From positions 62,001-126,000 of the forward strand of contig NZ_JAUSUH010000004.1 of the NCBI RefSeq assembly GCF_030813595.1: a stretch of 64,000 nucleotides of DNA, written 5' to 3'. Under the pieces are notes generated by a model, which was not told where the DNA came from, made no database searches, and saw nothing but the letters and a program-made list of their open reading frames with translations. Shown here piece after piece: positions 1 to 10,321 of the stretch (the stretch's first letter is position 1; every line of letters starts with the position of its first letter). The DNA is from Ancylobacter vacuolatus (GTDB taxonomy: Bacteria; Pseudomonadota; Alphaproteobacteria; Rhizobiales; Xanthobacteraceae). Made by a program: the position numbers and the translations under genes.

Positions 1-673
1 TCTCGCCCAGCACCTCGACATCGACGCCGACCTTGGCGAGGTCGCCGGCGCGCTTGGCGAATTCGGTGGGGGTGAGCACATTGGCCGGCTCGTTCACCAG
101 ATCACGGGCGATCACCACGCCCTCACCGATGCCCTCGCGCTTCTTCCACGCCCGCTTGGCCGCGGCATCGTCCTCTATATAAAGAGTCACCTTCGGCTTC
201 GCCGTCGCTTCATCCGGGTTCTTTTTCGTCTTGTAGCGGTCGAAGGCATAGGCGCGCAGACGCAGGCCAAGCGCCAGCTCGGCGGCCGCCTCGCCCGGCA
301 CCTCGCCGCCCGGCAGCGCCAGGACCACGTTCACATCCTTGGCTGAGGCCGGCAGGCGGCCCATGATCGCCCCGCCGAGCTTGAGCCAGTCGAAGGTCTT
401 AAGGTTGGCCGCCTTGCCGACGCCCATGACGATGAGGCGGGACGCGTCGAGCCCCGTCGGCGCCAGGATCTCGAGCCCCTTGCCGGTTTTTCCGGTGAAG
501 CGATCCGCCTGCATCGCGCGCGCGACGAGGGATGCGGCCGGCGCCAGAAGCGCGTCGACGGACGGCGCGAAGGCCGGTGCCTCCCCCTCTGCCGGCTCGG
601 CTGCGAGGAGGACGACGAGCCCTTCAAGAGTGGCCGGCAACTTGGCAAAACTGATCTTTACATGGTCGGGCAT
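1..673 (-). CDS. pepA: Leucyl aminopeptidase, N-terminal part (runs off window)
   Basis: Partial gene: 224 codons are visible from an ATG at 673 and the reading frame stays open to the window edge. The start reads MPDHVKISFAKL. The visible part covers the N-terminal macro-like domain and reaches the segment GVVIARDLVNEPANVLTP, which in M17 cytosol aminopeptidases joins to the catalytic domain. The metal-binding catalytic part lies outside the window. The family releases N-terminal residues from peptides in the cytoplasm. It is divergent from lptF with about 200 bp between starts; in many alphaproteobacteria pepA also sits beside lptFG. Confidence 0.88.
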   Translation of the reverse strand, partial: MPDHVKISFAKLPATLEGLVVLLAAEPAEGEAPAFAPSVDALLAPAASLVARAMQADRFTGKTGKGLEILAPTGLDASRLIVMGVGKAANLKTFDWLKLGGAIMGRLPASAKDVNVVLALPGGEVPGEAAAELALGLRLRAYAFDRYKTKKNPDEATAKPKVTLYIEDDAAAKRAWKKREGIGEGVVIARDLVNEPANVLTPTEFAKRAGDLAKVGVDVEVLGE

Positions 674-874
674 CGGGGCACCTTGATTGGACGCGGCTCT
701 GTTCGTCTCTCTTTAGCCGAATGCGCGACGGGGGACGAGCCTCAAACGGGCCTCGGGGTCAACGCAGCTCCGCCCGATTTGCGCCGGAACGCTCAGCCAA
801 TTATGCATCGTGCGCAAGCATGGCCACGCCGGGGCAGCGGGCAGTCACCGACAGGGATCAGGATACGCCGCTCG

Positions 875-2035
875 ATGAACCGCCTGGATCGCTATGTGTT
901 CCGCTCGGCCGCCACGGCCTTTCTCGGAACGCTGCTGGTACTTACCGCTATGATCTGGGTGACGCAGGCCCTGCGCGAGCTCGACATCATGACCTCGCAG
1001 GGCCAGACGATTCTTGCGTTCGTGGTCATCACCGCCCTCGCCTTGCCCGCCCTCATCCTCGGCCTCGCGCCAGCGGCGCTCTTCATGGCGGTGGCGCAGA
1101 CGCTTTTCCGCATGAACAGCGATTCTGAAATCGTGGTGGCGAGCGCGGCCGGAATCTCAACCTGGCGCTTCCTACGCCCACTGGTCATTCTCGCGGTGGT
1201 GGTGGCCGCGTGCTGCGCCGCGCTTTCGATCGAAATCGTGCCGGCGGCCATGCGCCAGTTCCGCTATGAGATTACCAGGGTGCGCGCAGATGTCGTCGCG
1301 TTCATCGCCCAGCCGGGCCGGTTCACCACACTGTCGCAGGGCATGGTGTTCCATGTGCGCGAGCGCAATGCCAACGGCGTGTTGGGCGGCATCTTCATAA
1401 ACGATGCGCGCGACCCCAAGGAAGTGAACACCTATCTTGCCGAGCGCGGCCAAGTGATCGACTCCGCCGAGGGCACGTTCCTGGTTCTCGAAGAGGGCGC
1501 CATCCACCGGCGAACTCCCGGCAAGGCGGACAGCAATGTCGTCGAGTTCCAGCGCTATGCTTTCGATCTGTCGCCCTTCACCAATAGCGGCGAGCCGACC
1601 GTCTATCGTGCGCCCGAGCGGCCCTTCCACGACCTGTGGAGCCCCGACCCGAAGGATCTGGTGGTCAAGATCGAAGGGACGGGACGTTTCACCGAGGAGC
1701 TTCATCGACGCCTGTCGCTACCGCTCTATGTGCTTGCCTTCTTCGCGATCGCCTGTGCGGCGCTGGCGGAGCCGCGCACCACGCGCGAGGGGCGAGGCCT
1801 GGCGCTGGCCGGCACAGCACCCTTCATCATCTTCCTTCAGATCACGAGCTTCGGGCTGATCAACCAGGTCCGCAGCGAACCCGCCCTTATCCCCGTGGTC
1901 TATCTTGTGCCGACCCTGTTCATCATCGGTGCGATGGCCTCGCTGAGCGGGCGTTTCAAGCCGCGCATGCCGGAAGCGATTCGCATAAGGATCGATCGCC
2001 TCGCCCAGCGCGTCGTACGCGCCACCGTGAACTGA
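875..2035 (+). CDS. lptF: LPS export ABC transporter permease LptF
   Basis: Inner-membrane subunit of the LptBFGC complex that extracts lipopolysaccharide from the inner membrane. The start MNRLDRYVFRSAATAF at 875 matches the usual family N terminus; the frame is open further upstream but that stretch does not look like LptF. There is a hydrophobic pair of helices in the first 110 residues, a periplasmic beta-rich domain in the middle, and three to four membrane helices from about residue 285 to 365. The length of 386 residues is normal. lptG follows after 48 bp in the same direction. Confidence 0.93.
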   Translation: MNRLDRYVFRSAATAFLGTLLVLTAMIWVTQALRELDIMTSQGQTILAFVVITALALPALILGLAPAALFMAVAQTLFRMNSDSEIVVASAAGISTWRFLRPLVILAVVVAACCAALSIEIVPAAMRQFRYEITRVRADVVAFIAQPGRFTTLSQGMVFHVRERNANGVLGGIFINDARDPKEVNTYLAERGQVIDSAEGTFLVLEEGAIHRRTPGKADSNVVEFQRYAFDLSPFTNSGEPTVYRAPERPFHDLWSPDPKDLVVKIEGTGRFTEELHRRLSLPLYVLAFFAIACAALAEPRTTREGRGLALAGTAPFIIFLQITSFGLINQVRSEPALIPVVYLVPTLFIIGAMASLSGRFKPRMPEAIRIRIDRLAQRVVRATVN

Positions 2036-2083
2036 GCCGCCGATGCGCGATCACGAAGAAATCACCGCCAGCGGAGCGTCGAC

Positions 2084-3169
2084 ATGATCGGGCGCACGCT
2101 GGGATTCTATTTCGGGCGGCGGTTCATCACCTCGGTGATGGGCATTTTTTTCGGCTGCGCCAGCCTGATCATGCTCATCGACCTGCTCGAATTGTCCCGT
2201 CGCGTCGGCGAGCGGGATGTCGACTTCGGCACGCTGCTGCTGCTTGTGTTCTACCGCATGCCGTTCTTCACCGAGCAGTTGCTGCCCTTCGCCGTGCTGT
2301 TCGGCGCGATCGGGACCTTCCTCACGCTATCGCGGCGGCTTGAATTGGTCGTGGCGCGCGCGGCCGGCATTTCGGCCTGGCAGTTCATCGCCCCTGCGGC
2401 GCTGATCGCCCTCGCGCTGGGTACGTTTTCAACAACCGTCTACAATCCGGTTTCGGCCGTGTTCAAGGAGCGGGCAAGCCGGCTGGAAGCCGAGATCTTC
2501 AACCGTCAAACTGGCCTGTTCGCGGCAGGTCGCAGTGGCTTCTGGCTCCGCCAGCAGAGCGTTGACGGGCAGGCCATCATCCAGGCGGCAGCCACCAGCG
2601 ATGGCGGGCGCGAGCTCACCGGCGTCAACGTCTTCCTCTTCGACACGCACGACAAACTGCTGGAGCGGATCGAGGCCCGCCGCGCCGTGCTCGATCCCGG
2701 CGCCTGGCGGCTGGAAAATGCGCGCGTATTAACTCCTGCAATAGGTTTGCAGGAGTACGACGTGTACATGCTGGCCACCAATCTCACGCCCAATCAGGTG
2801 CAAGAATCGCTGCAAAGCGAGACCGTGCCGTTCTGGGATCTGCCCGCCGCCATCGATGCCGCGACTCGGGTCGGATTTGGTGCGGAACGCTACCGGCTGC
2901 AATATCAAAGCCTGCTGGCGCGACCCGCGCTGCTGCTGGCGATGGTGCTCATTGCCGCCTCGGTGAGCCTGCGCGTGTTCCGGTTCGGCGGCATCGGCCA
3001 GACGATTCTCGGTGGCGTCGCGGCCGGCTTTCTGCTTTATGTTTTCACCAAGCTCGCCGAGGACCTCGGTGAGGCCGGGATTGTGCATCCCATTATAGCA
3101 GCGTGGTTTCCAGCGGGCGTAGGAGCATTGATGGGCATTCTCATCCTGCTTCACCGGGAGGACGGATGA
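2084..3169 (+). CDS. lptG: LPS export ABC transporter permease LptG
   Basis: Partner permease of LptF in the LPS transport complex. It has 361 residues with the same layout: N-terminal helices (about 10-110), a periplasmic domain with the LFD and LLERIEARRA stretches, and C-terminal helices from about residue 285 to 355. A GGAG ribosome site lies just before the ATG. The TGA stop overlaps the ATG of lptD, which implies translational coupling within one lptF-lptG-lptD operon. Confidence 0.93.
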   Translation: MIGRTLGFYFGRRFITSVMGIFFGCASLIMLIDLLELSRRVGERDVDFGTLLLLVFYRMPFFTEQLLPFAVLFGAIGTFLTLSRRLELVVARAAGISAWQFIAPAALIALALGTFSTTVYNPVSAVFKERASRLEAEIFNRQTGLFAAGRSGFWLRQQSVDGQAIIQAAATSDGGRELTGVNVFLFDTHDKLLERIEARRAVLDPGAWRLENARVLTPAIGLQEYDVYMLATNLTPNQVQESLQSETVPFWDLPAAIDAATRVGFGAERYRLQYQSLLARPALLLAMVLIAASVSLRVFRFGGIGQTILGGVAAGFLLYVFTKLAEDLGEAGIVHPIIAAWFPAGVGALMGILILLHREDG

Positions 3170-5694
3170 AGGTCGGCAACGTGATAGCCGGCCAGGCAGA
3201 TTCGGCGATCCCGCGACTGAGACGTCGCCTGCGCCGGTCTGTCTGTGCGTCGATTATCGGAGCAGGCTCCGTTGCGTTGGTCGCCTTCGGCCCGGCGACG
3301 TTTGCACATGCCCAAATGAATGCTGCCCAGACGAGTTCGTCTCCGGCGGCGGCGCAGCCAGCTGGCCTCGCTGGCGGCCTTGTCACGCGCCAGACCGATC
3401 CTAATGCGAAGATGCTCGTGACGGCGGACGAGCTTGTCTACGACAACACCCGCAACGAGGTGATCGCGGAAGGCAACGTCCAGATCTATTATGACGGCGC
3501 GGTCCTGGAAGCGCGACGAGTCGTCTATGACCGCACCGCCAACCGGCTGCGTGCCGAAGGGGGCGTGCGGCTGAAGGACAAGGATGGCACGGTCATCGCC
3601 GCCGACAACCTCGACCTGTCGCAGGACTTCAGCAACGGCTTCGTCAACTCGCTGCGCATCGATTCGCCCGACGACATGCATTTCGTCGCCGCCCGCGCCG
3701 ACCGCGAGAATGGCGACACGACCGTCCTGACCAGTGGCGCCTACACGCCCTGCGAACCCTGTAAGGAAAATCCGCAGAAGCCGCCGATGTGGCAGGTGAA
3801 GGCCGCAAAGATCATCCATAAAGAAAAGGAACAGATGATCTATTTCGAGGATGCCAGGATTGAGTTCCTCGGCATCCCGATCGCGTGGGTTCCCTATCTC
3901 GAAGCGCCCGATCCGACGGTGAAGCGCAAGTCCGGCTTCCTGATCCCGCAATTCGTGAGCACTTCCGAGATCGGCTACGGCGCGACAATTCCCTATTTCT
4001 GGAACATCGCGCCCAATATGGACGTGACGTTCTCGCCGATGATCGTCTCCAAGCAGGGCGTACTGCTCGACGCTGAGTTCCGGCACCGGCTGGAAACGGG
4101 CAGCTACAGCATCCGCGCTGCGGGTATCGACCAGCAGGACAAGGGCGAGTTCCTTAACAGCAACGTCGTGGGGCCGCAGCCCGGCTACCGCGACCAGCGC
4201 GGTGTGGTCGAGACGCACGGCCGGTTCAACATCAACGAGAACTGGTATTGGGGCTGGGACGGCTGGCTGATGTCAGACCAAACCTTCCTCCAGGACTACA
4301 ACCTTATCAACGCGACGACCCGTGAGGTCACCTCGCAGATCTACCTCGTCGGCCAGGGTGACCGCTCATATTTTGATCTGCGGGCGATGTATTTCACCGG
4401 CCTCACCTCCTATGACGTGGAAGGCCAGCAGCCGGTCATCCATCCCGTGCTCGACTACAGCAAAACGCTGGACGATTCGGTGTTCGGCGGGCAGTTCAGC
4501 TACGACATCAACTTCACCAGCCTGACGCGCAACGAGATCGACCTGCGGGCCACCTCAGCGGCCTACGCGCCTCTGGTTCCCGAATTCTACAACGGCCCGA
4601 CCAATCAATGCGACCTGTCGCGGATTCCGCCGGGCACGAGCGTGCGGGATGCCTGCCTGATGCGCGGCATGGTGGGCAGCTATTCGCGCCTGTCGGGCGT
4701 CGTGGATTGGCGCCGGACCTTCATCGACACCGCCGGCCAGACCTGGACGCCGTTCTTCAACATGCAGCTCGACGTGGCCTCGGTGCAGGCCCAGGCGGCC
4801 GACGAGCCTTGGCTCGGAACCGGCGGCGACAACCAGCTGATCCGTGCCATGCCGGCGGTCGGCCTGGAATACCGCTACCCCTTCATCGCCGTGCAGAGCT
4901 GGGGCACGCAGACCATCGAGCCGATCGCCCAGGTCATCATCCGCCCGGACGAGACCGATATCGGCCAGTTCCCGAATGAAGACGCGCAGAGCCTGATCTT
5001 CGACGACACCAACCTGTTCGAGATCAGCAAATATTCCGGCTATGACCGCGTGGAAGGCGGCGGCCGCGCCAATGTGGGCATCCAGTACACTGCCAACTTC
5101 AACGATGGCGGCCAGATCAACGCCCTGTTCGGCCAGTCCTACCAGATCTTCGGCGTCAACTCCTACGCCAATTACGACATGGCCAATACGGGTGCCGAGT
5201 CCGGCCTTGAGGACGACGCCTCCGACTATGTCGCCCGTCTGTATTACCAGCCGACGGACAAGTTCTCGCTCATCAACCGCTTCCGCTTTGACAATGACGA
5301 CTGGTCGGTCGAGCGCTATGAGGTCGAGGGCCGGGCGACTCTGAGCAAGCACCTCACCGTGTCCGCCCTTTACGGCCTCTACACGGCGCAGCCCCTGCTC
5401 GGCTATTATGAGGAGCGCGAAGGCATTCTCGGCACCGGCACACTGAAGCTGAACGAGAACTGGAACCTTCGGGCGGCCGCGCGCTACAATCTCAATCTCG
5501 ACGAGATCGACTACACGATGTTCGGCATCTCCTATATCGACGAGTGCTTCGGCATCGCCCTCAGCTATCGTTCGGACTACACTGAAAGTGGAAATCGCGA
5601 GCGGGTCGATACGGTTCTTGTCACCTTCACGCTGAAGACGCTGGGCGAAGCCGGGTTCTCGACGCAGGTCGGATCGGCCAGCAGCAACGATTAG
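3166..5694 (+). CDS. lptD: LPS assembly outer-membrane protein LptD
   Basis: Outer-membrane beta-barrel that inserts LPS into the outer leaflet. The start MKVGNVIAG at 3166 follows a GGGAGGACGG ribosome site and overlaps the lptG stop. A long basic N terminus leads to a signal peptide ending near FAHAQ. The OstA/LptA-like domain follows (DELVYDNTRNEVIAEGNV), then the barrel domain with the family region around GIPIAWVPYLEAPDP. The barrel ends with many alternating aromatic strands. Its 842 residues are typical for Hyphomicrobiales. CEPC and later cysteines may form the disulfides needed for LptD maturation (inference). Confidence 0.94.
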   Translation: MKVGNVIAGQADSAIPRLRRRLRRSVCASIIGAGSVALVAFGPATFAHAQMNAAQTSSSPAAAQPAGLAGGLVTRQTDPNAKMLVTADELVYDNTRNEVIAEGNVQIYYDGAVLEARRVVYDRTANRLRAEGGVRLKDKDGTVIAADNLDLSQDFSNGFVNSLRIDSPDDMHFVAARADRENGDTTVLTSGAYTPCEPCKENPQKPPMWQVKAAKIIHKEKEQMIYFEDARIEFLGIPIAWVPYLEAPDPTVKRKSGFLIPQFVSTSEIGYGATIPYFWNIAPNMDVTFSPMIVSKQGVLLDAEFRHRLETGSYSIRAAGIDQQDKGEFLNSNVVGPQPGYRDQRGVVETHGRFNINENWYWGWDGWLMSDQTFLQDYNLINATTREVTSQIYLVGQGDRSYFDLRAMYFTGLTSYDVEGQQPVIHPVLDYSKTLDDSVFGGQFSYDINFTSLTRNEIDLRATSAAYAPLVPEFYNGPTNQCDLSRIPPGTSVRDACLMRGMVGSYSRLSGVVDWRRTFIDTAGQTWTPFFNMQLDVASVQAQAADEPWLGTGGDNQLIRAMPAVGLEYRYPFIAVQSWGTQTIEPIAQVIIRPDETDIGQFPNEDAQSLIFDDTNLFEISKYSGYDRVEGGGRANVGIQYTANFNDGGQINALFGQSYQIFGVNSYANYDMANTGAESGLEDDASDYVARLYYQPTDKFSLINRFRFDNDDWSVERYEVEGRATLSKHLTVSALYGLYTAQPLLGYYEEREGILGTGTLKLNENWNLRAAARYNLNLDEIDYTMFGISYIDECFGIALSYRSDYTESGNRERVDTVLVTFTLKTLGEAGFSTQVGSASSND

Positions 5695-5803
5695 GCAGCG
5701 GCGTCGCATTGATGCCACATCCGCCGACGAGAACATCGCGGATCGGCGAGGACGCAGTGGAGCGAATTCCCTTCGTCTGACCGACAGGTAGAGTGGAGAG
5801 AAA

Positions 5804-6784
5804 ATGCTCGGACGGTCTTGGATACGGGATGGCTGGCGCGCCGGTCGTCGTCGCGTCGTGGGACTGATCACCCCCGCGCTGGTTCTCGGCTGCGCGGTCG
5901 TCGCCGTCATCACGCTTCCGCCCGCGCCCGCCAAAGCCCAGCAGATACTCGTCCTGGTGCAGGGGCAGCCCATCACCAGCTTCGATGTCTCCCAGCGCAT
6001 CAAGCTTGCCCAGCTCACCGAGCGCCGGAATCTCTCGCAGAAGGAAGCGCTGGAAGAGCTGATCGACCAGCGTCTGAAGATTGTCACTGCCGAGCGGTTC
6101 GGTGTCACCGCCGACAAGGACGAGATCGAGAAGATGTTCGCCCGCATGGGTAGCCGAAGCGGCCGCTCGCCGGAGCAGCTGACCCAGGCGCTGGCGCAGT
6201 CCGGCCTCGACGCCAGCATGCTCAAGACGAAGATGCGGGCCGACTATGTCTGGAACAACTATGTCCGCGGCCGTTTCTCCTCTGCCGCGACGATCCGCGA
6301 TTCCGACGTGTTCGCGGCGCTGGAGTCGAAGGGCGAGGACCTGACCCGCGCCCAGCGCACCACCGAGTATACAGTGCGCCAGATCGTCCTCGTGGTGGGC
6401 CGCACGGCCAATCCCGGCGAGCGTTCGCAGCGCATGGCGGAGGCCAACAGCCTGCGCAAGCAGTTCACCGATTGCGAAACGGGTGTCCAGACCGCCCGCG
6501 CCATGCGCGAAACCGTGGTCCGAGATCCGGTCATCCGCACCTCGGCCGACATGAGCGCGCCGGTACGCAAGGTCATGGACGATACGCCGGTCGGCCAGAT
6601 GACCGCGCCGGAAGTCACCCGCGCCGGCATAGAGATGATCGCCATCTGCAATCGGCGCGAGGTGGTCGGCGAAAGCGCGCAGAAGCGCGAGGTCCGTACC
6701 GAGCTTGAGAACAAGCAGTTCGACGCGGTCTCCAAGAAGCTGCTGGACGATGCCCGCAAGTCCGCCATGATCCAGTATCGCTGA
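5804..6784 (+). CDS. surA: SurA N-terminal domain protein, periplasmic chaperone / peptidyl-prolyl isomerase family
   Basis: Secreted protein of 326 residues with a long basic N terminus and a signal segment ending near APAKAQQ. The SurA-N pattern follows (ILVLVQGQPITSFDVSQRIKLAQL, then ALEELIDQRLKIVTAERFGV). The C-terminal half has the outline of one parvulin-like domain (VRQIVLVV, then VGQMTAPEVTRAGIEMIAICNRR) but the usual isomerase residues are hard to place, so chaperone activity is more likely than isomerase activity. A GGAGAG ribosome site precedes the ATG. Its place between lptD and pdxA is the standard one for surA, which helps outer-membrane proteins such as LptD fold. Confidence 0.82.
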   Translation: MLGRSWIRDGWRAGRRRVVGLITPALVLGCAVVAVITLPPAPAKAQQILVLVQGQPITSFDVSQRIKLAQLTERRNLSQKEALEELIDQRLKIVTAERFGVTADKDEIEKMFARMGSRSGRSPEQLTQALAQSGLDASMLKTKMRADYVWNNYVRGRFSSAATIRDSDVFAALESKGEDLTRAQRTTEYTVRQIVLVVGRTANPGERSQRMAEANSLRKQFTDCETGVQTARAMRETVVRDPVIRTSADMSAPVRKVMDDTPVGQMTAPEVTRAGIEMIAICNRREVVGESAQKREVRTELENKQFDAVSKKLLDDARKSAMIQYR

Positions 6785-6791
6785 TCGGCCG

Positions 6792-7811
6792 ATGGCACGC
6801 CCTTCGCCTGTTTTGGCACTGACCTTGGGCGAGCCGGCCGGCATCGGTCCCGACATCACCCTCGCGGCCTGGCTCATGCGCGACGCACGGGCTTTGCCAC
6901 CCTTCTTCGTGACCGGCGATGCCGGCCTGCTCCGTCGCCGGGCCGAAGCTCTCGGCCTCGCCGTGCCCTTGCGGGAATGCACGCCCGAAGACGCCGCTGC
7001 ATGGTTTCCCACCGCCCTGCCCGTCGTTCCAGCCGGCCCGGCGGCGACCGCTGCCGCGGGCGAGCCGAATGCCTCCAGCGCACCTGCCGCCTGTGCGGCG
7101 ATTGACAGCGCCGTGGCGCTGGTAAAGGCCGGGCGTGCGGCGGCGGTAGTGACAAACCCGATCTCCAAGGCCGTCCTGTATGCCGATGGCTTTGCCTTTC
7201 CCGGTCACACCGAGTATCTCGCCTATCTCGCAGGCCCGCCGGCGCGACGCCCGGTAATGATGATCTGGTCGCCCGACCTCGCCGTCGTCCCCGCCACGAT
7301 CCATGTGCCTCTCGCCGACGTGCCGCGCCTGTTCACCCGCGAGCTGCTCATCGAAACCGCCCGCATCACCGCTCATGACCTGAGGCATCGCTTCGGCATC
7401 GGAGCCCCCCGCCTCGCCATCTGCGGACTGAACCCGCATGCGGGCGAGGACGGCACGCTCGGGCGCGAGGACGAGGACGTAACCCGCCCCGCCGTGGCGG
7501 CGCTGCGGCAGGAGGGGATCGATGCGCGCGGGCCGCTGCCGGCGGACACGCTTTTCCATCCCGCCGCCCGCGCGACGTATGATGCCGCCATCGGCGCTTA
7601 TCACGACCAGGTCCTGGCGCCGGCCAAGGCCCTCGCCTTCGATCGCGCCGTCAACGTCACCCTGGGGCTGCCTTTCATACGTACCTCGCCGGACCATGGC
7701 ACGGCATTCGCCCTCGCCGGCACCGGGCGTGCCGATCCCTCCAGCCTGATCGAGGCGCTGCTTCTGGCGCACCGGCTCAGCGCGCGCGATGCCGCGCGGG
7801 CGGAAGGCTGA
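6792..7811 (+). CDS. pdxA: 4-hydroxythreonine-4-phosphate dehydrogenase
   Basis: NAD-dependent oxidation of 4-phosphohydroxy-L-threonine in pyridoxal 5'-phosphate synthesis; cytoplasmic. The N terminus LTLGEPAGIGPDITLAAW is diagnostic. The metal-binding histidines are visible in FPGHTEYLA, in AYHDQVLAPAKALAF, and in RTSPDHGTAFALAG near the C terminus. At 339 residues it is of normal length. It starts 7 bp after surA and precedes rsmA by 9 bp, the usual lptD-surA-pdxA-rsmA arrangement. Confidence 0.94.
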   Translation: MARPSPVLALTLGEPAGIGPDITLAAWLMRDARALPPFFVTGDAGLLRRRAEALGLAVPLRECTPEDAAAWFPTALPVVPAGPAATAAAGEPNASSAPAACAAIDSAVALVKAGRAAAVVTNPISKAVLYADGFAFPGHTEYLAYLAGPPARRPVMMIWSPDLAVVPATIHVPLADVPRLFTRELLIETARITAHDLRHRFGIGAPRLAICGLNPHAGEDGTLGREDEDVTRPAVAALRQEGIDARGPLPADTLFHPAARATYDAAIGAYHDQVLAPAKALAFDRAVNVTLGLPFIRTSPDHGTAFALAGTGRADPSSLIEALLLAHRLSARDAARAEG

Positions 7812-7820
7812 GGCCAGCAG

Positions 7821-8705
7821 ATGAGCATCGACAGCCTGCCGCCGCTGCGCGACGTCATCCGGGATCATGGGCTGTCGGCGCTGAAGTCGCTCGGCCAGAA
7901 TTTTCTGCTGGACCTTAACCTCACCTCGAAGATCGCCCGCACGGCTGGCCGGCTCGACGGGCTGACCGTGATCGAGGTCGGCCCCGGCCCCGGCGGCTTG
8001 ACCCGGGCGATCCTCGCGCTCGGAGCGCGGCGCGTGATTGCCATCGAGCGCGACGCGCGCTGTGTGGCGGCGCTGGCCGAGGTGGCGGCGCATTATCCGG
8101 GTCGGCTGGAGATCATCGAAGGCGACGCGCTTCAGACGGACTATCGCGCTCTTCTCGCGCCGGACGAGCGCGCCGTCATCATCGCCAACCTGCCCTACAA
8201 TGTCGGTACGCCGCTCCTGGTCGGCTGGCTCTCGGCCGATCCCTGGCCGCCCTGGTATGCGAGCCTGACACTGATGTTCCAGCGCGAAGTGGCCGAGCGC
8301 ATCGTCGCCGCACCGGGGGAGGACCATTATGGCCGTCTCGCCGTGCTGACCGGCTGGCGGGCGCAGGCCTACATCGCCTTCGACGTACCGCCCTCGGCCT
8401 TCGTGCCGCCGCCCAAGGTCACGTCGTCGGTGGTGCACATCGTGCCCCGCCAGACGCCCCTGCCCTGTTCGCTGCAGGCGCTGGAGCGCGTCACCGAGGC
8501 CGGCTTCGGCCAGCGCCGCAAGATGCTGCGCCAGAGCCTCAAGAGCCTCGGCGTCGATACGGGCGCCCTACTGGAGTCGACGGGCATCGCCCCGACCGAA
8601 CGCGCCGAGCGTGTGACGGTCGAGGGCTTCGTCGCCCTCGCCAATGAATGGATGGCGATGCGCCGCGCGGGCGCCGGTCAGGATGTCAGCGTCGCCAGTT
8701 CCTGA
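7821..8705 (+). CDS. rsmA: 16S rRNA (adenine(1518)-N(6)/adenine(1519)-N(6))-dimethyltransferase
   Basis: Dimethylates two adjacent adenines in the 3' terminal hairpin of 16S rRNA late in 30S assembly. It shows the family start [19 protein letters not shown], the SAM-binding motif [16 protein letters not shown], the acidic second motif VIAIERD, and the catalytic [11 protein letters not shown] motif. Its 294 residues are normal. The 3' end overlaps that of the convergent gmk gene by 28 bp. Confidence 0.95.
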   Translation: MSIDSLPPLRDVIRDHGLSALKSLGQNFLLDLNLTSKIARTAGRLDGLTVIEVGPGPGGLTRAILALGARRVIAIERDARCVAALAEVAAHYPGRLEIIEGDALQTDYRALLAPDERAVIIANLPYNVGTPLLVGWLSADPWPPWYASLTLMFQREVAERIVAAPGEDHYGRLAVLTGWRAQAYIAFDVPPSAFVPPPKVTSSVVHIVPRQTPLPCSLQALERVTEAGFGQRRKMLRQSLKSLGVDTGALLESTGIAPTERAERVTVEGFVALANEWMAMRRAGAGQDVSVASS

Positions 8706-9349
8706 TCGAGCCGCTCGACGATCGGCGGCAGGCCGAGCTGGCGCTCTCGACGCAGGCGCTCGGCGGCCAGGATCGCCTGAAGATTGATGAAGGTCGCGTT
8801 CAGGTCCTCATTCACCAGCACGTAGTCATATTCGCGCCAGTGGGCGATCTCGGTGCGCGCGTTCTTCAGCCGCTTCTCGATCACGCCCGATGCGTCCTCC
8901 GCCCGGCGCTCCAGCCGCGTCTTTAGCTCGCCGGCCGAGGGCGGCAGGATGAAGACGCCGACAATGTCCGACCGCATTTTCTCATAGAGCTGAAGCGTGC
9001 CTTGGTAATCGATGTCGAAAAGCACATCCTTGCCGGCAGCAAGCGCGTTCTCCACCGCCTCGCGCGGCGTACCATAGAAATTGCCATGCACCTCTGCCGA
9101 TTCCAGCAGGTCGCCGGCATCGCGCATCTTCTCGAAGCGCTCGCGCTTGATGAACTGATAATGGATGCCCTCGATCTCGCTCGGGCGACGCTCGCGCGTC
9201 GTCACTGAGACAGACAGATGCATCTCGGGGTGCTCCCTCAGAAGCATCTGCGCCAGTGTGGACTTACCTGCCCCGGAAGGGGAGGACAGCACCAGCATCA
9301 GCCCGCGGCGGACGACGGAAATCTGGGAAGGGCTGGTCATGGCGCTCAC
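8678..9349 (-). CDS. gmk: Guanylate kinase
   Basis: Converts GMP to GDP with ATP. The P-loop [16 protein letters not shown] sits near residue 25, followed by the GMP-binding segment [20 protein letters not shown] and the lid region with repeated arginines ([19 protein letters not shown]). The GTG at 9349 overlaps the yicC stop; an ATG at 9340 in the same frame is a plausible alternative start. At about 220 residues it is typical. The yicC-gmk pair is a conserved neighbourhood. Confidence 0.94.
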   Translation of the reverse strand: MSAMTSPSQISVVRRGLMLVLSSPSGAGKSTLAQMLLREHPEMHLSVSVTTRERRPSEIEGIHYQFIKRERFEKMRDAGDLLESAEVHGNFYGTPREAVENALAAGKDVLFDIDYQGTLQLYEKMRSDIVGVFILPPSAGELKTRLERRAEDASGVIEKRLKNARTEIAHWREYDYVLVNEDLNATFINLQAILAAERLRRERQLGLPPIVERLDQELATLTS

Positions 9350-10233
9350 TCGATGTTCTGGACCTGCTCGCGGAACTGTTCGACCAGCCCCTTCAGCTCA
9401 AGCCCGATGGCAGTCAGGGACACGTCATTGGCCTTGGAGCACAGCGTATTGGTTTCACGGTTGAATTCCTGGGCGAGAAAATCCAGGCGGCGGCCGATGG
9501 CCCCGCCTTCCGCCAGCATGGCGCGGGCGGCGGCGACATGGGCCACCAGCCGGTCCAGTTCCTCGCGGACATCGACCTTCGACGCCATCATCAGCGCTTC
9601 CTGATGCAGCCGGTCCGAATCGAAGCTGGCGCCGGTATCCATCAGCACCCGCAGCTGATCGGCGAGCTTGGCACGGATGGCCTCCGGTCGGCGGGACGGG
9701 TTGGCCTCGGCGGCAGCGGTAAGCGCGGCGATGCCGTCGAGCCGCTCACTGAGCACGATGCCGAGAGCGGCGCCTTCCTGCCCGCGCATAGTGGCGAGTT
9801 CGGCGAGGGCCTGCTGGAAGCCGGCGACGACATCCGCCTCCAGCGCCGCCCGCGTCGCCTCGCTCTCCTGCGCCTCGCTGATTTCCAGCACGCCCTTCAG
9901 GCCGATGAGGCTTTCAAGCTGCACCGGCGGCGCGCCGAGCTCCTCGGAGACGCGGCGCACCGATTGCGCGATGGTGCGCAGCACATGCTCGTTGACGCGC
10001 ACGCTGACCTCGGGGTCGGCGCGGGTGAGCGAGAGATTGGCGTTGACGTTGCCGCGCGACAGCACGCGCGCGGCGGACTGCTTGAGGCCCGCCTCCACGC
10101 CATCCCAGCCCCCGGGCAGTCGCAGGCGGACATCAAGGCCCTTGCCATTGACCGATTTGAGTTCCCAGGCCCAGCTCCACGCGCCGTTGATGCCCTGCGT
10201 GCGTGCGAAACCCGTCATGCTGGCCAGCGTCAT
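9346..10233 (-). CDS. yicC: YicC/YloC family endoribonuclease
   Basis: This family is known from E. coli YicC, an RNase that takes part in small-RNA decay. The N terminus [14 protein letters not shown] is the family signature, followed by [17 protein letters not shown]. The C-terminal domain includes [29 protein letters not shown] and ends with [22 protein letters not shown], both hallmarks. At 295 residues it is full length. Its stop overlaps the gmk start, so the two are probably co-translated. Confidence 0.92.
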   Translation of the reverse strand: MTLASMTGFARTQGINGAWSWAWELKSVNGKGLDVRLRLPGGWDGVEAGLKQSAARVLSRGNVNANLSLTRADPEVSVRVNEHVLRTIAQSVRRVSEELGAPPVQLESLIGLKGVLEISEAQESEATRAALEADVVAGFQQALAELATMRGQEGAALGIVLSERLDGIAALTAAAEANPSRRPEAIRAKLADQLRVLMDTGASFDSDRLHQEALMMASKVDVREELDRLVAHVAAARAMLAEGGAIGRRLDFLAQEFNRETNTLCSKANDVSLTAIGLELKGLVEQFREQVQNIE

Positions 10234-10321
10234 GCCATCCCCCTGCCCCGTCCCCAGACGGCGGGCGGACCATAACGGGGGGCGCCGCCAGCCTCAAGCC
10301 GGCAGCGGAGAGTCATTGGCC

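Noticed and set aside
4555..6225. Long minus-strand open frame (about 556 codons) opposite lptD and surA
   Set aside because: It lies entirely opposite well-supported genes, has no family features or ribosome site, and such antisense frames are expected in GC-rich coding DNA.
6615..8438. Long minus-strand open frame (about 607 codons) opposite pdxA and rsmA
   Set aside because: Shadow of GC-rich codons on the other strand; the translation is Arg/Gly-rich without domains.
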